From NCBI GenBank assembly GCA_944386345.1, contig CALXAR010000003.1, positions 1 to 59,628 on the forward strand: DNA of 59,628 nt, written 5' to 3'. Position numbers and translations under genes: made by a program. Positions 1 through 7,827 of the stretch are shown in pieces. How positions within the stretch are numbered: the stretch's first letter is position 1; the number at the start of each line of letters is the position of its first letter. Below the pieces are notes generated by a model, which searched no databases, had not been told where the DNA came from, and worked only from the letters and a program-made list of their open reading frames with translations. This DNA is from an uncultured Clostridia bacterium. GTDB taxonomy: Bacteria > Bacillota > Clostridia > TANB77 > CAG-465.

Positions 1-1
1 A

Positions 2-139
2 AATGAGTATATAAATATAATAGATAATACAAGTCTTACATATGCTGATATAGAAAAAATGAATAAAAATTCAATTAAGGCAGCTTTTTTATCTATTGAT
101 GAAAAGAACAAATTATTAAATAAATATTGGGAGGAATAG
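2..139 (+). CDS. add: Adenosine deaminase, C-terminal fragment (runs off the left edge)
   Basis: An open frame enters from the left edge and stops at 137-139, giving 45 codons. The visible tail has the pattern of the last helices of adenosine deaminase: a 'LTYADIEKMNKNSI' stretch followed by 'AAFLSIDEKNKLL', close to the E. coli Add ending (...MAFLSAEEKRAL...). Family knowledge: Add deaminates adenosine or deoxyadenosine to inosine in the cytoplasm for purine salvage. The catalytic zinc ligands lie upstream of the window, so function rests only on the C-terminal resemblance. The next gene starts 2 bases after this stop, and its Shine-Dalgarno site (GGGAGG, 129-134) lies inside this coding end, so the two are co-transcribed. 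Confidence 0.6.
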   Translation, partial: NEYINIIDNTSLTYADIEKMNKNSIKAAFLSIDEKNKLLNKYWEE

Positions 140-141
140 TA

Positions 142-741
142 GTGAGGACTAATAATTACTTAGGAAGTCGTGACGAAAATAGAGGAATAGTTTTATTTGG
201 ATTAGTGTTTGGAGTTTTACTTGTTATAGTGCTTGCAATAACTTTTGTTGTAAACTCTAACAATAAAGAAAAAGGAGTCTCAAATCAACATGCACTTTCA
301 ACAGTGGTTGAGAGTCAAATGTGTGATATAAATACATTTGAAGAAGATAATGGAAGACTTATAATTGAAGGAGAGCTTAGTGAAGAAGTCAATGAGTATA
401 TAATTAGAAATTTACAAACAGTTGAGCTAGTTTTGAAAGACTCAACAGGAGATAAGTATGTATATACTACAGATTATTATCTATCTACAGAAGGAATTGA
501 GTTTTCCTCAATTCAAGAAGATGAAGAGGAGAGTAATATAATATTAAGTGAAATAGATAAGGGAAACTATTATGTATTATTAAGAGTAAGGTATGAAAAC
601 TCTAATAATGAAGACGGATATGTATATAGATATTATACTTTTAAGAATAATACAGAAAACAATAATGTAGAAATGGAAGGAATGAATATTTACTTCGATA
701 TAATTGATGATTCTTTTAGCTATTTGACTATAGAAAAATAA
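142..741 (+). CDS. Membrane-anchored extracytoplasmic protein of unknown function
   Basis: A 199-residue protein I do not recognise. It has a short polar N-terminus, one strongly hydrophobic segment (about residues 15-38, rich in V/L/I/F) and then a hydrophilic, acidic, Asn-rich domain that would lie outside the cell. No catalytic motif or cell-wall sorting signal is visible. I chose GTG at 142 because GGGAGG at 129-134 sits 7 bases upstream; an in-frame TTG at 127 would overlap that ribosome site. It directly follows the adenosine deaminase gene, so it probably shares its transcript, which ends at the palindromic terminator overlapping its stop. The beta-rich soluble part could be an Ig-like or substrate-binding domain, but the sequence does not settle this. 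Confidence 0.75.
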   Translation: MRTNNYLGSRDENRGIVLFGLVFGVLLVIVLAITFVVNSNNKEKGVSNQHALSTVVESQMCDINTFEEDNGRLIIEGELSEEVNEYIIRNLQTVELVLKDSTGDKYVYTTDYYLSTEGIEFSSIQEDEEESNIILSEIDKGNYYVLLRVRYENSNNEDGYVYRYYTFKNNTENNNVEMEGMNIYFDIIDDSFSYLTIEK

Positions 742-775
742 AAGGATTTTAGAGTTAACTCTAAAATCCTTTTTT
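741..775. terminator. Bidirectional intrinsic terminator between convergent genes
   Basis: A perfect palindrome (AAGGATTTTAGAGTT/AACTCTAAAATCCTT, 742-771) is flanked by A-rich sequence on the left and T's on the right. It serves the plus-strand gene ending at 741 and the minus-strand gene ending at 774. Confidence 0.85.
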
Positions 776-1202
776 AATCTAAATCTCTTAAAGAATAGAA
801 TTTTTTTGCTCTCATTAGTGTTGAGTGTACACCTTCTTTGTAGTTTCTAACGTATGAAGTGTTATCCCATTTTCCATCTTTAAATGTTGCTACTTTTTTA
901 AATAATATTTTTTTATTTTCAAAATCTATTTTTTCTACTTTAAAAATTTCAACTGTGCTTCCATCAATATTATAATTTGATTGAATTAAAACACATTTAT
1001 TAGAAATCCTTACTAGGTGTCTAACTTTTGTATAGTTTTCTAATGTTCTAATTATCTTAGTAAGCTTTCCGTTTGATGAGCAAATAGCGCTTGATTGCCC
1101 ATATCTTACATTAGGAGCAGCAAATCTAATTGTTTGAACCCAAATTGCTGGAAAACCTTTCTTAGTAACAGATAATGTTTTTTCTAATTTTTCTTCTTCC
1201 AT
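774..1202 (-). CDS. Conserved-looking hypothetical protein, 142 aa
   Basis: I do not recognise this protein. It is basic, has no signal peptide or membrane segment, and has no obvious Cys/His metal motif. The sequence alternates short beta-like stretches with lysine-rich turns, suggesting a small cytosolic alpha/beta protein. It is a real gene by context: AAGGAAGG lies about 8 bases before the ATG, and a near-perfect sigma-A promoter precedes it (-10 at 1228-1233, -35 at 1251-1256). It is monocistronic, convergent with the upstream operon, and its stop codon lies in the shared terminator. Function unknown. Confidence 0.75.
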   Translation of the reverse strand: MEEEKLEKTLSVTKKGFPAIWVQTIRFAAPNVRYGQSSAICSSNGKLTKIIRTLENYTKVRHLVRISNKCVLIQSNYNIDGSTVEIFKVEKIDFENKKILFKKVATFKDGKWDNTSYVRNYKEGVHSTLMRAKKFYSLRDLD

Positions 1203-1227
1203 AATTAATACCTTCCTTGATAAAAAA

Positions 1228-1256
1228 ATTATAACATATAGTATTTATAAAGTCAA
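1228..1256 (-). promoter_or_regulatory. Sigma-A promoter for the 142-aa minus-strand gene
   Basis: On the minus strand TTGACT (1256-1251) and TATAAT (1233-1228) are separated by exactly 17 bases and lie just upstream of the Shine-Dalgarno site. Confidence 0.8.
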
Positions 1257-1354
1257 AAAAATATTTTTTAAAATTTTGTAAAAAAATGTATACATATATT
1301 TCTTTTTTTGTTATAATCTTATTTGAATTCATTAATTATTTTAGGAGGTATTAT

Positions 1355-1801
1355 ATGCAACTTAAGAAGGGCTTTACTGAAGATATCGAGAGAATTTGTA
1401 GAGCTGCTGAAGATTTTGTTGTTGAAGGAAATACTAAGGATGCCTATAGAAAATATAAAGAAGCACTTGATATAATTCCTGAGCCTAAGACATCATATGA
1501 GACTGCCACTTGGATTTTTGTTTCAATCGGGGATTTATATTTTAAAAATAAACAGTACGATATGGCAAGGGACTATTTTTTTGAAGCTAAAAATTGTCCT
1601 AATGGAGTAAGTAATCCATATGTACTTTTTAGATTAGGACAAACTTTAGTAGAAACAAAAGATAACAATCGAGCAAAGGAATTCTTACTAAGAGCATACA
1701 TGTTGGTCGGAGAAGATATTTTTTGGGATGAAGATGAAAAGTATTATAACGTTATAAAAGATTTAATAAAGACAGAAGATAGTGATAGTAGCATTTATTG
1801 A
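1355..1801 (+). CDS. Small tetratricopeptide-repeat protein
   Basis: A 148-residue helical protein with TPR-like spacing. Helical hairpins are visible at about residues 10-40 ('AAEDFVVEGNTKDAYRKYKEAL'-type), 52-82 ('WIFVSIGDLYFKNKQYDMARDYFFEA') and 88-115 ('PYVLFRLGQTLVETKDNNRAKEFLLRA'), each with the small/aromatic TPR signature. Such proteins are usually scaffolds for protein-protein contacts in the cytosol; no partner is apparent here. ATG at 1355 was chosen because TTAGGAGGT lies 7 bases upstream. The longer in-frame start at 1286 adds a hydrophobic stretch that overlaps the -10 box (TATAAT, 1312-1317), so that part is promoter rather than protein. The gene stands alone between two promoters. 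Confidence 0.85.
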   Translation: MQLKKGFTEDIERICRAAEDFVVEGNTKDAYRKYKEALDIIPEPKTSYETATWIFVSIGDLYFKNKQYDMARDYFFEAKNCPNGVSNPYVLFRLGQTLVETKDNNRAKEFLLRAYMLVGEDIFWDEDEKYYNVIKDLIKTEDSDSSIY

Positions 1802-1851
1802 TTTTAGTCATAGATGTTACTATTTTTTGTATAAAATGAATTAAAAAAAAG

Positions 1852-1880
1852 TTGAAATTTAACATAATATATGATATAAT
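1852..1880 (+). promoter_or_regulatory. Sigma-A promoter upstream of the 97-aa membrane protein
   Basis: TTGAAA (1852-1857) and TATAAT (1875-1880) are spaced by 17 bases, about 57 bases before the start codon. Confidence 0.75.
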
Positions 1881-1936
1881 CTCTCACATAAACAGCAGGT
1901 AAAATCTAAAAATAATTTTTTAGGAGGTATATTTTT

Positions 1937-2230
1937 ATGTTGATGTGGATAATTCAAATTTTACTAATTATATTAATCATGAGATTTATAGAAGAGATTG
2001 GAATTTGGGGCTCTTGTATACTATTTGGTGTATTACATGTAATCGGTGCATTATTTGGAACAATTACCTTTGGAGGCTTGATAATGGCCTTTATTACAGG
2101 TGTTGTGTATGGTTTCTTTGCTTTTTTAATAGCGAAGGTACTTTTAATTGTTATTGACGTACTAGGAAGTGTAGGAGCAGCACTTATCGGACTGATAGTC
2201 ATACTTGCAATCTTAGCTATAATTTTTTAA
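1937..2230 (+). CDS. Small hydrophobic integral membrane protein, 97 aa
   Basis: Almost the whole protein is hydrophobic, with three or four predicted transmembrane helices (about residues 2-18, 24-48, 50-72 and 76-96) joined by Gly-rich turns and almost no charged residues. It has no recognisable family motif. AGGAGGT at 1922-1928 is well spaced from the ATG at 1937. It has its own promoter (1852-1880) and its own terminator directly after the stop, so it is a single-gene unit. The glycine-rich helices suggest tight packing or oligomerisation; no function can be assigned. Confidence 0.75.
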   Translation: MLMWIIQILLIILIMRFIEEIGIWGSCILFGVLHVIGALFGTITFGGLIMAFITGVVYGFFAFLIAKVLLIVIDVLGSVGAALIGLIVILAILAIIF

Positions 2231-2257
2231 AGGAGATAAATTAATCTCCTTTTTTTT
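2229..2257 (+). terminator. Intrinsic terminator
   Basis: The stem AAAGGAGAT/ATCTCCTTT has a 6-base loop and is followed by a run of eight T's, directly after the 97-aa gene. Confidence 0.85.
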
Positions 2258-2282
2258 GTCAAAATTTTTGGTACGATTTTCT

Positions 2283-2311
2283 TTGACTTCTAATCATTGT
2301 GACGATATAAT
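2283..2311 (+). promoter_or_regulatory. Sigma-A promoter for the sortase-adhesin operon
   Basis: TTGACT (2283-2288) and TATAAT (2306-2311) with a 17-base spacer, 26 bases before the sortase start. Confidence 0.8.
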
Positions 2312-2336
2312 TATCTTGCCTAAAGGAGGTGAGAGT

Positions 2337-2873
2337 ATGTATGTAAAAAGAATTGTTTTATCGTTATTTTTTGTTTTATTAATTTTTTCTATTATTTATT
2401 TTTTTATTCCCCAAAACGAAAAAATAATTCCTAAAAAAATAAATCTAGATAATATAAATTTATATCAAGAAAATAGTACTTTTATTCAAAATGATATTTG
2501 GACTCTAACAATTGAAAAAATAAATTTAATTAATGTTCCCATCAAAGATAGTGTAGAAGAGGATATATTGGAAAATTATATTGGTCATTTCCCTATTAGT
2601 TCATATTATAATGGTAATGTATGTCTTGCAGCACATAACTCAGGATTTCTTATAAATTATTTTAAAGATTTAAATACTCTAGAATATAACGATGAGATTA
2701 AATATAATTATTATGGAAATATAAAAGTATATAAAGTGACAGAAAAGTATATTGTAGATGAAGAAGAACTTAATGTTTTAGCAGTTGATTTTAAAGATAA
2801 AATGACTCTAATAACATGCATAACTGGCTCACCTTCTAAGAGGCTATGTATAGAAGCTATTAGTAAGGAGTGA
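2337..2873 (+). CDS. Sortase (cysteine transpeptidase)
   Basis: A 178-residue membrane-anchored sortase. One N-terminal transmembrane segment (about residues 5-24) is followed by the catalytic beta-barrel. The triad is visible: His100 in 'LAAHNSG', Cys161 in 'TLITC' and Arg169 in 'PSKRL', with the usual spacing of Arg 8 residues after Cys. Sortases cleave LPxTG-type motifs and join proteins to peptidoglycan or to each other. The 'AAHNSG' and 'TLITCI' context resembles class D-like clostridial sortases, but the class is inferred. ATG at 2337 follows AAAGGAGGT (2322-2330); the longer frame to 2256 runs through the promoter. The thioester adhesin starts 4 bases after the stop and is the likely substrate, although its sorting signal is incomplete. 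Confidence 0.9.
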   Translation: MYVKRIVLSLFFVLLIFSIIYFFIPQNEKIIPKKINLDNINLYQENSTFIQNDIWTLTIEKINLINVPIKDSVEEDILENYIGHFPISSYYNGNVCLAAHNSGFLINYFKDLNTLEYNDEIKYNYYGNIKVYKVTEKYIVDEEELNVLAVDFKDKMTLITCITGSPSKRLCIEAISKE

Positions 2874-2877
2874 TTTA

Positions 2878-4443
2878 GTGGAAAAAATTTACCAATACAA
2901 AAATAATGTTATCACAACTATTCAAAAAAATAAAAGAAGGATTAACGCATATATAAGGCAGAGTAAAATAAGAAGAATAAAAGTATATATAATTCTTTTT
3001 TGCATGTTATTTACCTCACTTAATTCGGTATTTGCGCTTGAAAATGAAAATATATATTATGGCGAATATAAAATACAGTGCTTTAAAGACCCATATATGT
3101 ATATTAAATATAATGGAGTTATGCAGGCAAATTACGAGTATTATTATATAAAAGATGGAGCTGAGTATCCGGTATATTGTTTAAATCTTGGGTTAAAAGG
3201 TGCAGAAGATAACTATAATGGATATATAGTAAATGGAGATAAGAAAATTACTGATGAGAAACTTCAGCTTATTATTTTAAATTCATATCCATATAAGTCT
3301 GTTGAAGAGTTAGGCTTAAATAATATTCATGAAGCTAAGTTTGCTTCACAATTTGCAATTTGGTGTTATCTAGAAAATCTAAACTTAGATTTAATTGAGC
3401 CTATTAGCGATATGAATATAAAATTAGTTGAGACTATAAAAGAAATATATAACTGTATAAATGGAGATATTAACCAAAAGAGTGTAGATATTGAATTTAG
3501 TGTTAATTCACAAAATTTAGAGAAAATTGAAAATGAAGTATATTATACTAGAGAATTTTTAGTGACTAACAAAAAGAATATAATAAAAGTGGATGTGCTA
3601 AGTACAGATAGTAAAGCTAGAGTTATAAAGCTTTCTGATGATAAGTACAAGGTATGTGTTCCAGTAGAGATTGTTAAAGACGACTACAAGGTAAATCTTA
3701 AAGTTAATGTAAGTGCAAAAGAAAATGTTGCTCTTTTTGGTAAGACTACGATAGATGGATATCAAGATGTCGCAATTACTTTAAAAGATAATTTTGATTT
3801 GAACTTAGAAGAAACTATTTTATTTAATAAATATGAAACAAATATAAAAATTGTAAAAAAAGATAAAGATACAAATGATACACTAGAAGGAATAAAATAT
3901 GGTATTTATGATAAAGATAATAATATTTTGGGAGAATATTTAACAGATAAAAACGGTGTTATAGACTTTAGCCTGTTTTATCCTTCAAAAGAGAAAATAT
4001 ATATTAAAGAGCTTGATACAAAAGATGAGTATAAATTAGATTCTAATGTATATGAATATATAATTGAACCAAATACTAGTTTAAACTTAGAATACTTTAA
4101 TGAAAAAAAGAAAGGATATATTGAAATTATAAAAAAGAGTAAGGAGTATAATGAGCTTACTAAATTACCAGAAAATTCACCTTTAAAGGATGTATGTTTT
4201 GAGATTTTAGATGAAAATTATAATGTGATTGATAAATTAAAAACAGATGAGTATGGATATGCAAAATCTAAAGCGTTACCTTTAGGAAAGTATTATATTA
4301 AGGAGACTCAGACTAATAAACATTATAAGATAATGGATAAAGTAATAGAGGTTAATATTATAAAAGAAAATGATGAGGTTAATGTTCAGATATTAAATGA
4401 TAATGTGACAATAGAAGAAAAATTACCAGTAACAGGTAGATAA
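2878..4443 (+). CDS. Surface adhesin with Cys-Gln thioester domain and two CnaB-type domains; ends at LPVTG
   Basis: 521 residues starting at GTG (AAGGAG 6 bases upstream). A basic N-terminus and hydrophobic segment (about 36-53, ending 'SVFA') form a signal peptide. Residues about 60-190 are a thioester (TQXA-type) domain: Cys101 in 'YPVYCLN' and Gln158 in 'FASQFAIW' are the expected bond pair, used in the family to bind host amines covalently. Two CnaB/SpaA-like domains follow (about 320-405 and 410-515), each with the Lys ('IKIVKK', 'IEIIKK'), Glu ('YIKEL', 'YIKET') and Asn ('YFNEK', 'ILNDN') expected for an intramolecular isopeptide bond. The protein ends LPVTG-Arg-stop (516-521), with no hydrophobic anchor or basic tail. 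It is co-transcribed with the sortase directly upstream. Confidence 0.85.
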   Translation: MEKIYQYKNNVITTIQKNKRRINAYIRQSKIRRIKVYIILFCMLFTSLNSVFALENENIYYGEYKIQCFKDPYMYIKYNGVMQANYEYYYIKDGAEYPVYCLNLGLKGAEDNYNGYIVNGDKKITDEKLQLIILNSYPYKSVEELGLNNIHEAKFASQFAIWCYLENLNLDLIEPISDMNIKLVETIKEIYNCINGDINQKSVDIEFSVNSQNLEKIENEVYYTREFLVTNKKNIIKVDVLSTDSKARVIKLSDDKYKVCVPVEIVKDDYKVNLKVNVSAKENVALFGKTTIDGYQDVAITLKDNFDLNLEETILFNKYETNIKIVKKDKDTNDTLEGIKYGIYDKDNNILGEYLTDKNGVIDFSLFYPSKEKIYIKELDTKDEYKLDSNVYEYIIEPNTSLNLEYFNEKKKGYIEIIKKSKEYNELTKLPENSPLKDVCFEILDENYNVIDKLKTDEYGYAKSKALPLGKYYIKETQTNKHYKIMDKVIEVNIIKENDEVNVQILNDNVTIEEKLPVTGR

Positions 4444-4468
4444 TAATTAATAAATTTGTATAAAAATG

Positions 4469-4497
4469 TTGTTTTTACTTAGTATATATTATATAAT
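4469..4497 (+). promoter_or_regulatory. Probable sigma-A promoter for the EEP-fold hydrolase
   Basis: TTGTTT (4469-4474) and TATAAT (4492-4497) with a 17-base spacer, 22 bases before the chosen start. Confidence 0.6.
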
Positions 4498-4518
4498 TTA
4501 GTCCGGAGGATGATTATT

Positions 4519-5583
4519 ATGCCTAAAACGTGGTATAAAATTGTAATTGCTATAGTAATAGTAATATTAGTTATATTACTCCTAGGATTTGCTATATTAG
4601 TTTTTTCCGAGTATTTTCCAGAAGATACAGAAAGTTTAAATATAGAAGGTGAAAAGTCTAAAGACTTAAAAATAGATGAAACTGCTACTATTATTACATA
4701 TAATTTAGGATATCTATCTTTAGATAATACACAAGACTTTTTTATGGATGGAGGAGAAAATGTTCGTCCTAAAAATGCTACTACTGTAACTAAAAATTTA
4801 GCAGCAGTTAAAAGCTTTATAGAAAATCAAGATGCTGATATTTTTTTATTTCAAGAAGTAGATACTAATGCAAAAAGATCATATAATATTAATGAATATG
4901 AGCAATTAAAGGAAGACTTTGACGGAACATCTACATTTGCATATATGTTTAAGTCATTATATATTCCATATCCAGTATTTAATACTGTAGGGCACGTAGA
5001 AAGTGGAGTGATGACTCTAAATAGATTTGATGTAAATTCTGCAACTCGTATTGCATTACCAAGTGCGTATAATTGGCCTGTAAGAGCTGTAATGTATAAA
5101 AATTGTCTTTTAGAGCAAAGAGTAACAATAGACGGCTCAGATAAAGAGCTAGTAGTATATAACGTTCATTTAGATGCGTATGGTAAAGAGGAAGGAAAAA
5201 CAGAGCAATTAGATATACTAATTAATAAAATGAAAGAGGAATATGATAAGGGAAATTATGTAATAGCTGGTGGAGACTTTAATCAGACTTTTCCAGGTGT
5301 TGATACAGAAAAATTTCCTGTTGTAAATACAGATAATTTTGTTCCTACGCAAATGTCTGAAGATTATTTACCAGAAGATTTTAAGTTTGTTACTGATTTA
5401 GAAAGACCATCTTCAAGACTATTAAATGAGGTCTATAGCGGTAGCTACGACAATACTCAGTTATATATAATTGATGGATATATTGTTAGTGAAAATGTGG
5501 ATGTTGAAAGTGTTGAAACTATAGAGAATAACTTTTCATATAGTGATCATCATCCAGTAAAATTAGAAGTTAGATTAAAATAG
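4519..5583 (+). CDS. Membrane-anchored endonuclease/exonuclease/phosphatase (EEP) family hydrolase
   Basis: 354 residues. An N-terminal transmembrane helix (about residues 5-30) is followed by an EEP (DNase I-like) domain. The metal and catalytic motifs are present in order: 'ITYNLGY', 'FQEVD' (metal Glu), 'YNVHLD' (catalytic His), 'GGDFNQT' (Asp/Asn) and 'SDHHPV' (final Asp-His). The family hydrolyses phosphodiesters or phosphomonoesters using Mg2+; substrates range from nucleic acids to sphingomyelin and inositol phosphates. The anchor places the active domain outside the cell if the signal is uncleaved. GGAGG at 4505-4509 fits ATG 4519 better than ATG 4510, which it abuts. It lies between the adhesin and a flavodiiron protein, and only 14 bases separate it from the latter. 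Substrate unknown. Confidence 0.85.
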   Translation: MPKTWYKIVIAIVIVILVILLLGFAILVFSEYFPEDTESLNIEGEKSKDLKIDETATIITYNLGYLSLDNTQDFFMDGGENVRPKNATTVTKNLAAVKSFIENQDADIFLFQEVDTNAKRSYNINEYEQLKEDFDGTSTFAYMFKSLYIPYPVFNTVGHVESGVMTLNRFDVNSATRIALPSAYNWPVRAVMYKNCLLEQRVTIDGSDKELVVYNVHLDAYGKEEGKTEQLDILINKMKEEYDKGNYVIAGGDFNQTFPGVDTEKFPVVNTDNFVPTQMSEDYLPEDFKFVTDLERPSSRLLNEVYSGSYDNTQLYIIDGYIVSENVDVESVETIENNFSYSDHHPVKLEVRLK

Positions 5584-5597
5584 AGAGGATAGAAAGT

Positions 5598-6800
5598 ATG
5601 AAGATAAAAGAAAATATCTACTATGTAGGTGTGCTAGATGAGAAACTTAGAGTATTTGACGTTATAATGGAGACAAAATATGGTACATCATACAATTCAT
5701 ATTTAATTAAAGGTAATGACAAAATTGCATTAATTGATACTGTAAAAACAGACTTTTTTGAAGAGTATAAAGCAAATATAGAAAAGTATGCAGATATAAA
5801 AAATATAGATTATTTAATTGTTAATCATACAGAGCCAGATCATTCGGGCTCAATAGGAAAATTACTAGAATTAAATCCAGATATAGAAGTATGTGGAACT
5901 AAGATGGCTATTGATTTTGTAAGAAATATAATTAACTTTGATTTTAAGTCAAATGTTTTAACTGCAAATGATAGTATAGATTTAGGTGGAAAAGAGCTTA
6001 AGTTCTTTGCATTTCCAATGCTTCATTGGCCAGACTCAATGTATACATACTTAAAAGAAGATAAAATGCTATTTACATGTGATTCTTTTGGTGCGCATTA
6101 TGCAAGTAAGAAGATATATAATGATTTAGAAGAGCCAAATGGTGTTTTAGAAGATAAAACAATAGTAGAACAATACAAATACTATTTTGACGTAATACTT
6201 GGACCTTTTAAGAATCCATTTTTAATAAATGCTTTAAATAAAATTAGCTTAATACCAATTGAATATATATGTCCAGGACATGGCTTAATAATTAGAAAAG
6301 ATGTAGAAAAATATATAGAGCTATATAAGTCATGGTGTAAAGAAGAAGATACATCAAAACTTAAGATAACTGTATGCTATGTCTCTTCATACGGTTATAC
6401 TAAAAAAATGGCACAAGCCTTCGTTAAAGGATTAAAAGAATGCGACGTTGAAGTTAAAGAGTATGACTTACAAAAAGATAGTATGGATGATGCAAAAAAA
6501 GATATCTCCACATCAAATGGTATTATTTTAGGCTCACCAACAATACTTTCTGATGCTCTAGCACCAATGTATGAGGTGATGTCAGTATTAAATCCAATTT
6601 TAAATAAAGGAATGTATGCTTTAGCTTTTGGTTCGTATGCATGGAGTGGAGAAGCCGCATTAAATATTGAAGCAAGGTTTAAATCTTTAAAATTCAATAT
6701 ACCAATTGAAGCAGTAAGAGTAAAATTGAATCCATCAGATTATGATTTAAAGCAGATAGAAGAGTTAGCAAAGAAATTTGTAGACGAAATAAAAAATTAG
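5598..6800 (+). CDS. fprA: Flavodiiron protein (FprA-type oxygen/NO reductase)
   Basis: 400 residues with the two domains of class A flavodiiron proteins. The N-terminal metallo-beta-lactamase fold carries the diiron ligands His77-x-Glu79-x-Asp81-His82 ('NHTEPDHSG'), His143 ('MLHWPD'), Asp162 ('CDSFGAH') and His228 ('CPGHG'). The C-terminal flavodoxin domain (about 252-400) starts with the FMN phosphate loop 'SSYGYTKKMA'. In anaerobes these enzymes reduce O2 to water or NO to N2O, taking electrons from rubredoxin or F420. No fused rubredoxin domain is present, so an external donor is needed. It is probably expressed from the promoter upstream of the EEP hydrolase, and an intrinsic terminator overlaps its stop. 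Confidence 0.92.
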   Translation: MKIKENIYYVGVLDEKLRVFDVIMETKYGTSYNSYLIKGNDKIALIDTVKTDFFEEYKANIEKYADIKNIDYLIVNHTEPDHSGSIGKLLELNPDIEVCGTKMAIDFVRNIINFDFKSNVLTANDSIDLGGKELKFFAFPMLHWPDSMYTYLKEDKMLFTCDSFGAHYASKKIYNDLEEPNGVLEDKTIVEQYKYYFDVILGPFKNPFLINALNKISLIPIEYICPGHGLIIRKDVEKYIELYKSWCKEEDTSKLKITVCYVSSYGYTKKMAQAFVKGLKECDVEVKEYDLQKDSMDDAKKDISTSNGIILGSPTILSDALAPMYEVMSVLNPILNKGMYALAFGSYAWSGEAALNIEARFKSLKFNIPIEAVRVKLNPSDYDLKQIEELAKKFVDEIKN

Positions 6801-6822
6801 TGCAGAGTAATCTGCACTTTTT
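6799..6822 (+). terminator. Intrinsic terminator after the flavodiiron gene
   Basis: AGTGCAGA/TCTGCACT hairpin with a GTAA loop and a following T run. Confidence 0.85.
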
Positions 6823-6823
6823 C

Positions 6824-6852
6824 TTGTAATATGTCTAGAAATATATTATAAT
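6824..6852 (+). promoter_or_regulatory. Sigma-A promoter for the metallophosphoesterase gene
   Basis: TTGTAA (6824-6829) and TATAAT (6847-6852), 17-base spacer, beginning in the tail of the preceding terminator. Confidence 0.65.
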
Positions 6853-6869
6853 CTAACAAGGTGAAATAT

Positions 6870-7715
6870 ATGGTTGTTATAACTTTATTAATTATACTAA
6901 TAATTATAGCTTTAATACTAATATATATTAGTAATAATTGCTTAAAAGTTACTAGATATATTGTAAAAAATAATAAAATACCAGAATCATTTGAAGGATT
7001 AAAAATAGTACATATAAGTGATGTTCATAGTAAGATTTTTGGAAAGAATAATTATAAATTTTTTGAAAAGATTAATGAAATAAATCCAGATGTGATTTTT
7101 ATGACCGGCGATATAATAGATGATTCAGAAAAGAATATAAAAGGATATGTCAATATATACAAAGAGCTATTTAAAAGATATCCTATATATTATTCTATAG
7201 GAAATCATGAAAGAAAACTAGGATATAACAAATATAAAGAGTATATATCATTATTAAAAGAAAATGGAGTAAATGTTATTGTAAATGGCAGTACATATTT
7301 TAAAAAAGGAAATGAAAAAATAAAGATAAACGCATTGAAGTTTAGAGAGAATATGCAACCTAGAGTTTTAACTACTCAAAAGAAAGACAAATATATTAAT
7401 TATATGAAGAAAAAACTAAATGATATAGATACTAATGAGTTTAATGTTTTGCTTGCGCATGATCCTGAAAATTTTGAAATGTATGAAAAGCTAAAGGTTG
7501 ATTTAGTGTTTTCTGGTCATGTTCATGGAGGGCTTATAAGATTTGGAAAAGTCTGTCTTTTATCACCTAGAAGAAGATTTTTTCCAAAATACTCATATGG
7601 AAAAAATACAATAAATAAAACTACGATTATTACTAGCTCAGGTATAGGTAGTGCAACAATACCAATTAGATTATTTAATAGGCCTGAGATAGTAGAAGTA
7701 ATTCTTAAAAGATAG
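6870..7715 (+). CDS. Membrane-anchored metallophosphoesterase (YkuE/YaeI-like)
   Basis: 281 residues. One N-terminal transmembrane helix (residues 1-22) is followed by a calcineurin-like phosphoesterase domain with all the metal motifs: 'SDVH' , 'GDIIDD', 'GNHE', 'AHDPE' and 'GHVHGG'. Family members related to YkuE/YaeI remove phosphate or head groups from cell-envelope substrates (YaeI acts on UDP-2,3-diacylglucosamine, for example), so an envelope lipid or wall precursor is plausible but unproven. ATG 6870 was preferred to GTG 6861 because the AGGTG site overlaps the GTG. It is a single-gene unit bounded by its own promoter and terminator. Confidence 0.88.
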   Translation: MVVITLLIILIIIALILIYISNNCLKVTRYIVKNNKIPESFEGLKIVHISDVHSKIFGKNNYKFFEKINEINPDVIFMTGDIIDDSEKNIKGYVNIYKELFKRYPIYYSIGNHERKLGYNKYKEYISLLKENGVNVIVNGSTYFKKGNEKIKINALKFRENMQPRVLTTQKKDKYINYMKKKLNDIDTNEFNVLLAHDPENFEMYEKLKVDLVFSGHVHGGLIRFGKVCLLSPRRRFFPKYSYGKNTINKTTIITSSGIGSATIPIRLFNRPEIVEVILKR

Positions 7716-7749
7716 TATTATCTGTAAAAAGCAGATAATACATTTTTTT
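7715..7749 (+). terminator. Intrinsic terminator
   Basis: Stem GTATTATCTG/CAGATAATAC with a 7-base loop, followed by A and seven T's. Confidence 0.9.
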
Positions 7750-7769
7750 ACTAAAAGATATAATTAATG

Positions 7770-7798
7770 TTGCATTTTTATGTAACATATGCTATAAT
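7770..7798 (+). promoter_or_regulatory. Sigma-A promoter of the cpsC-cpsD-cpsB operon
   Basis: TTGCAT (7770-7775) and TATAAT (7793-7798), spacer 17, 29 bases before the cpsC start. Confidence 0.75.
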
Positions 7799-7827
7799 TA
7801 AAATACGTGTTTTAAAGGGAGGAAAAA

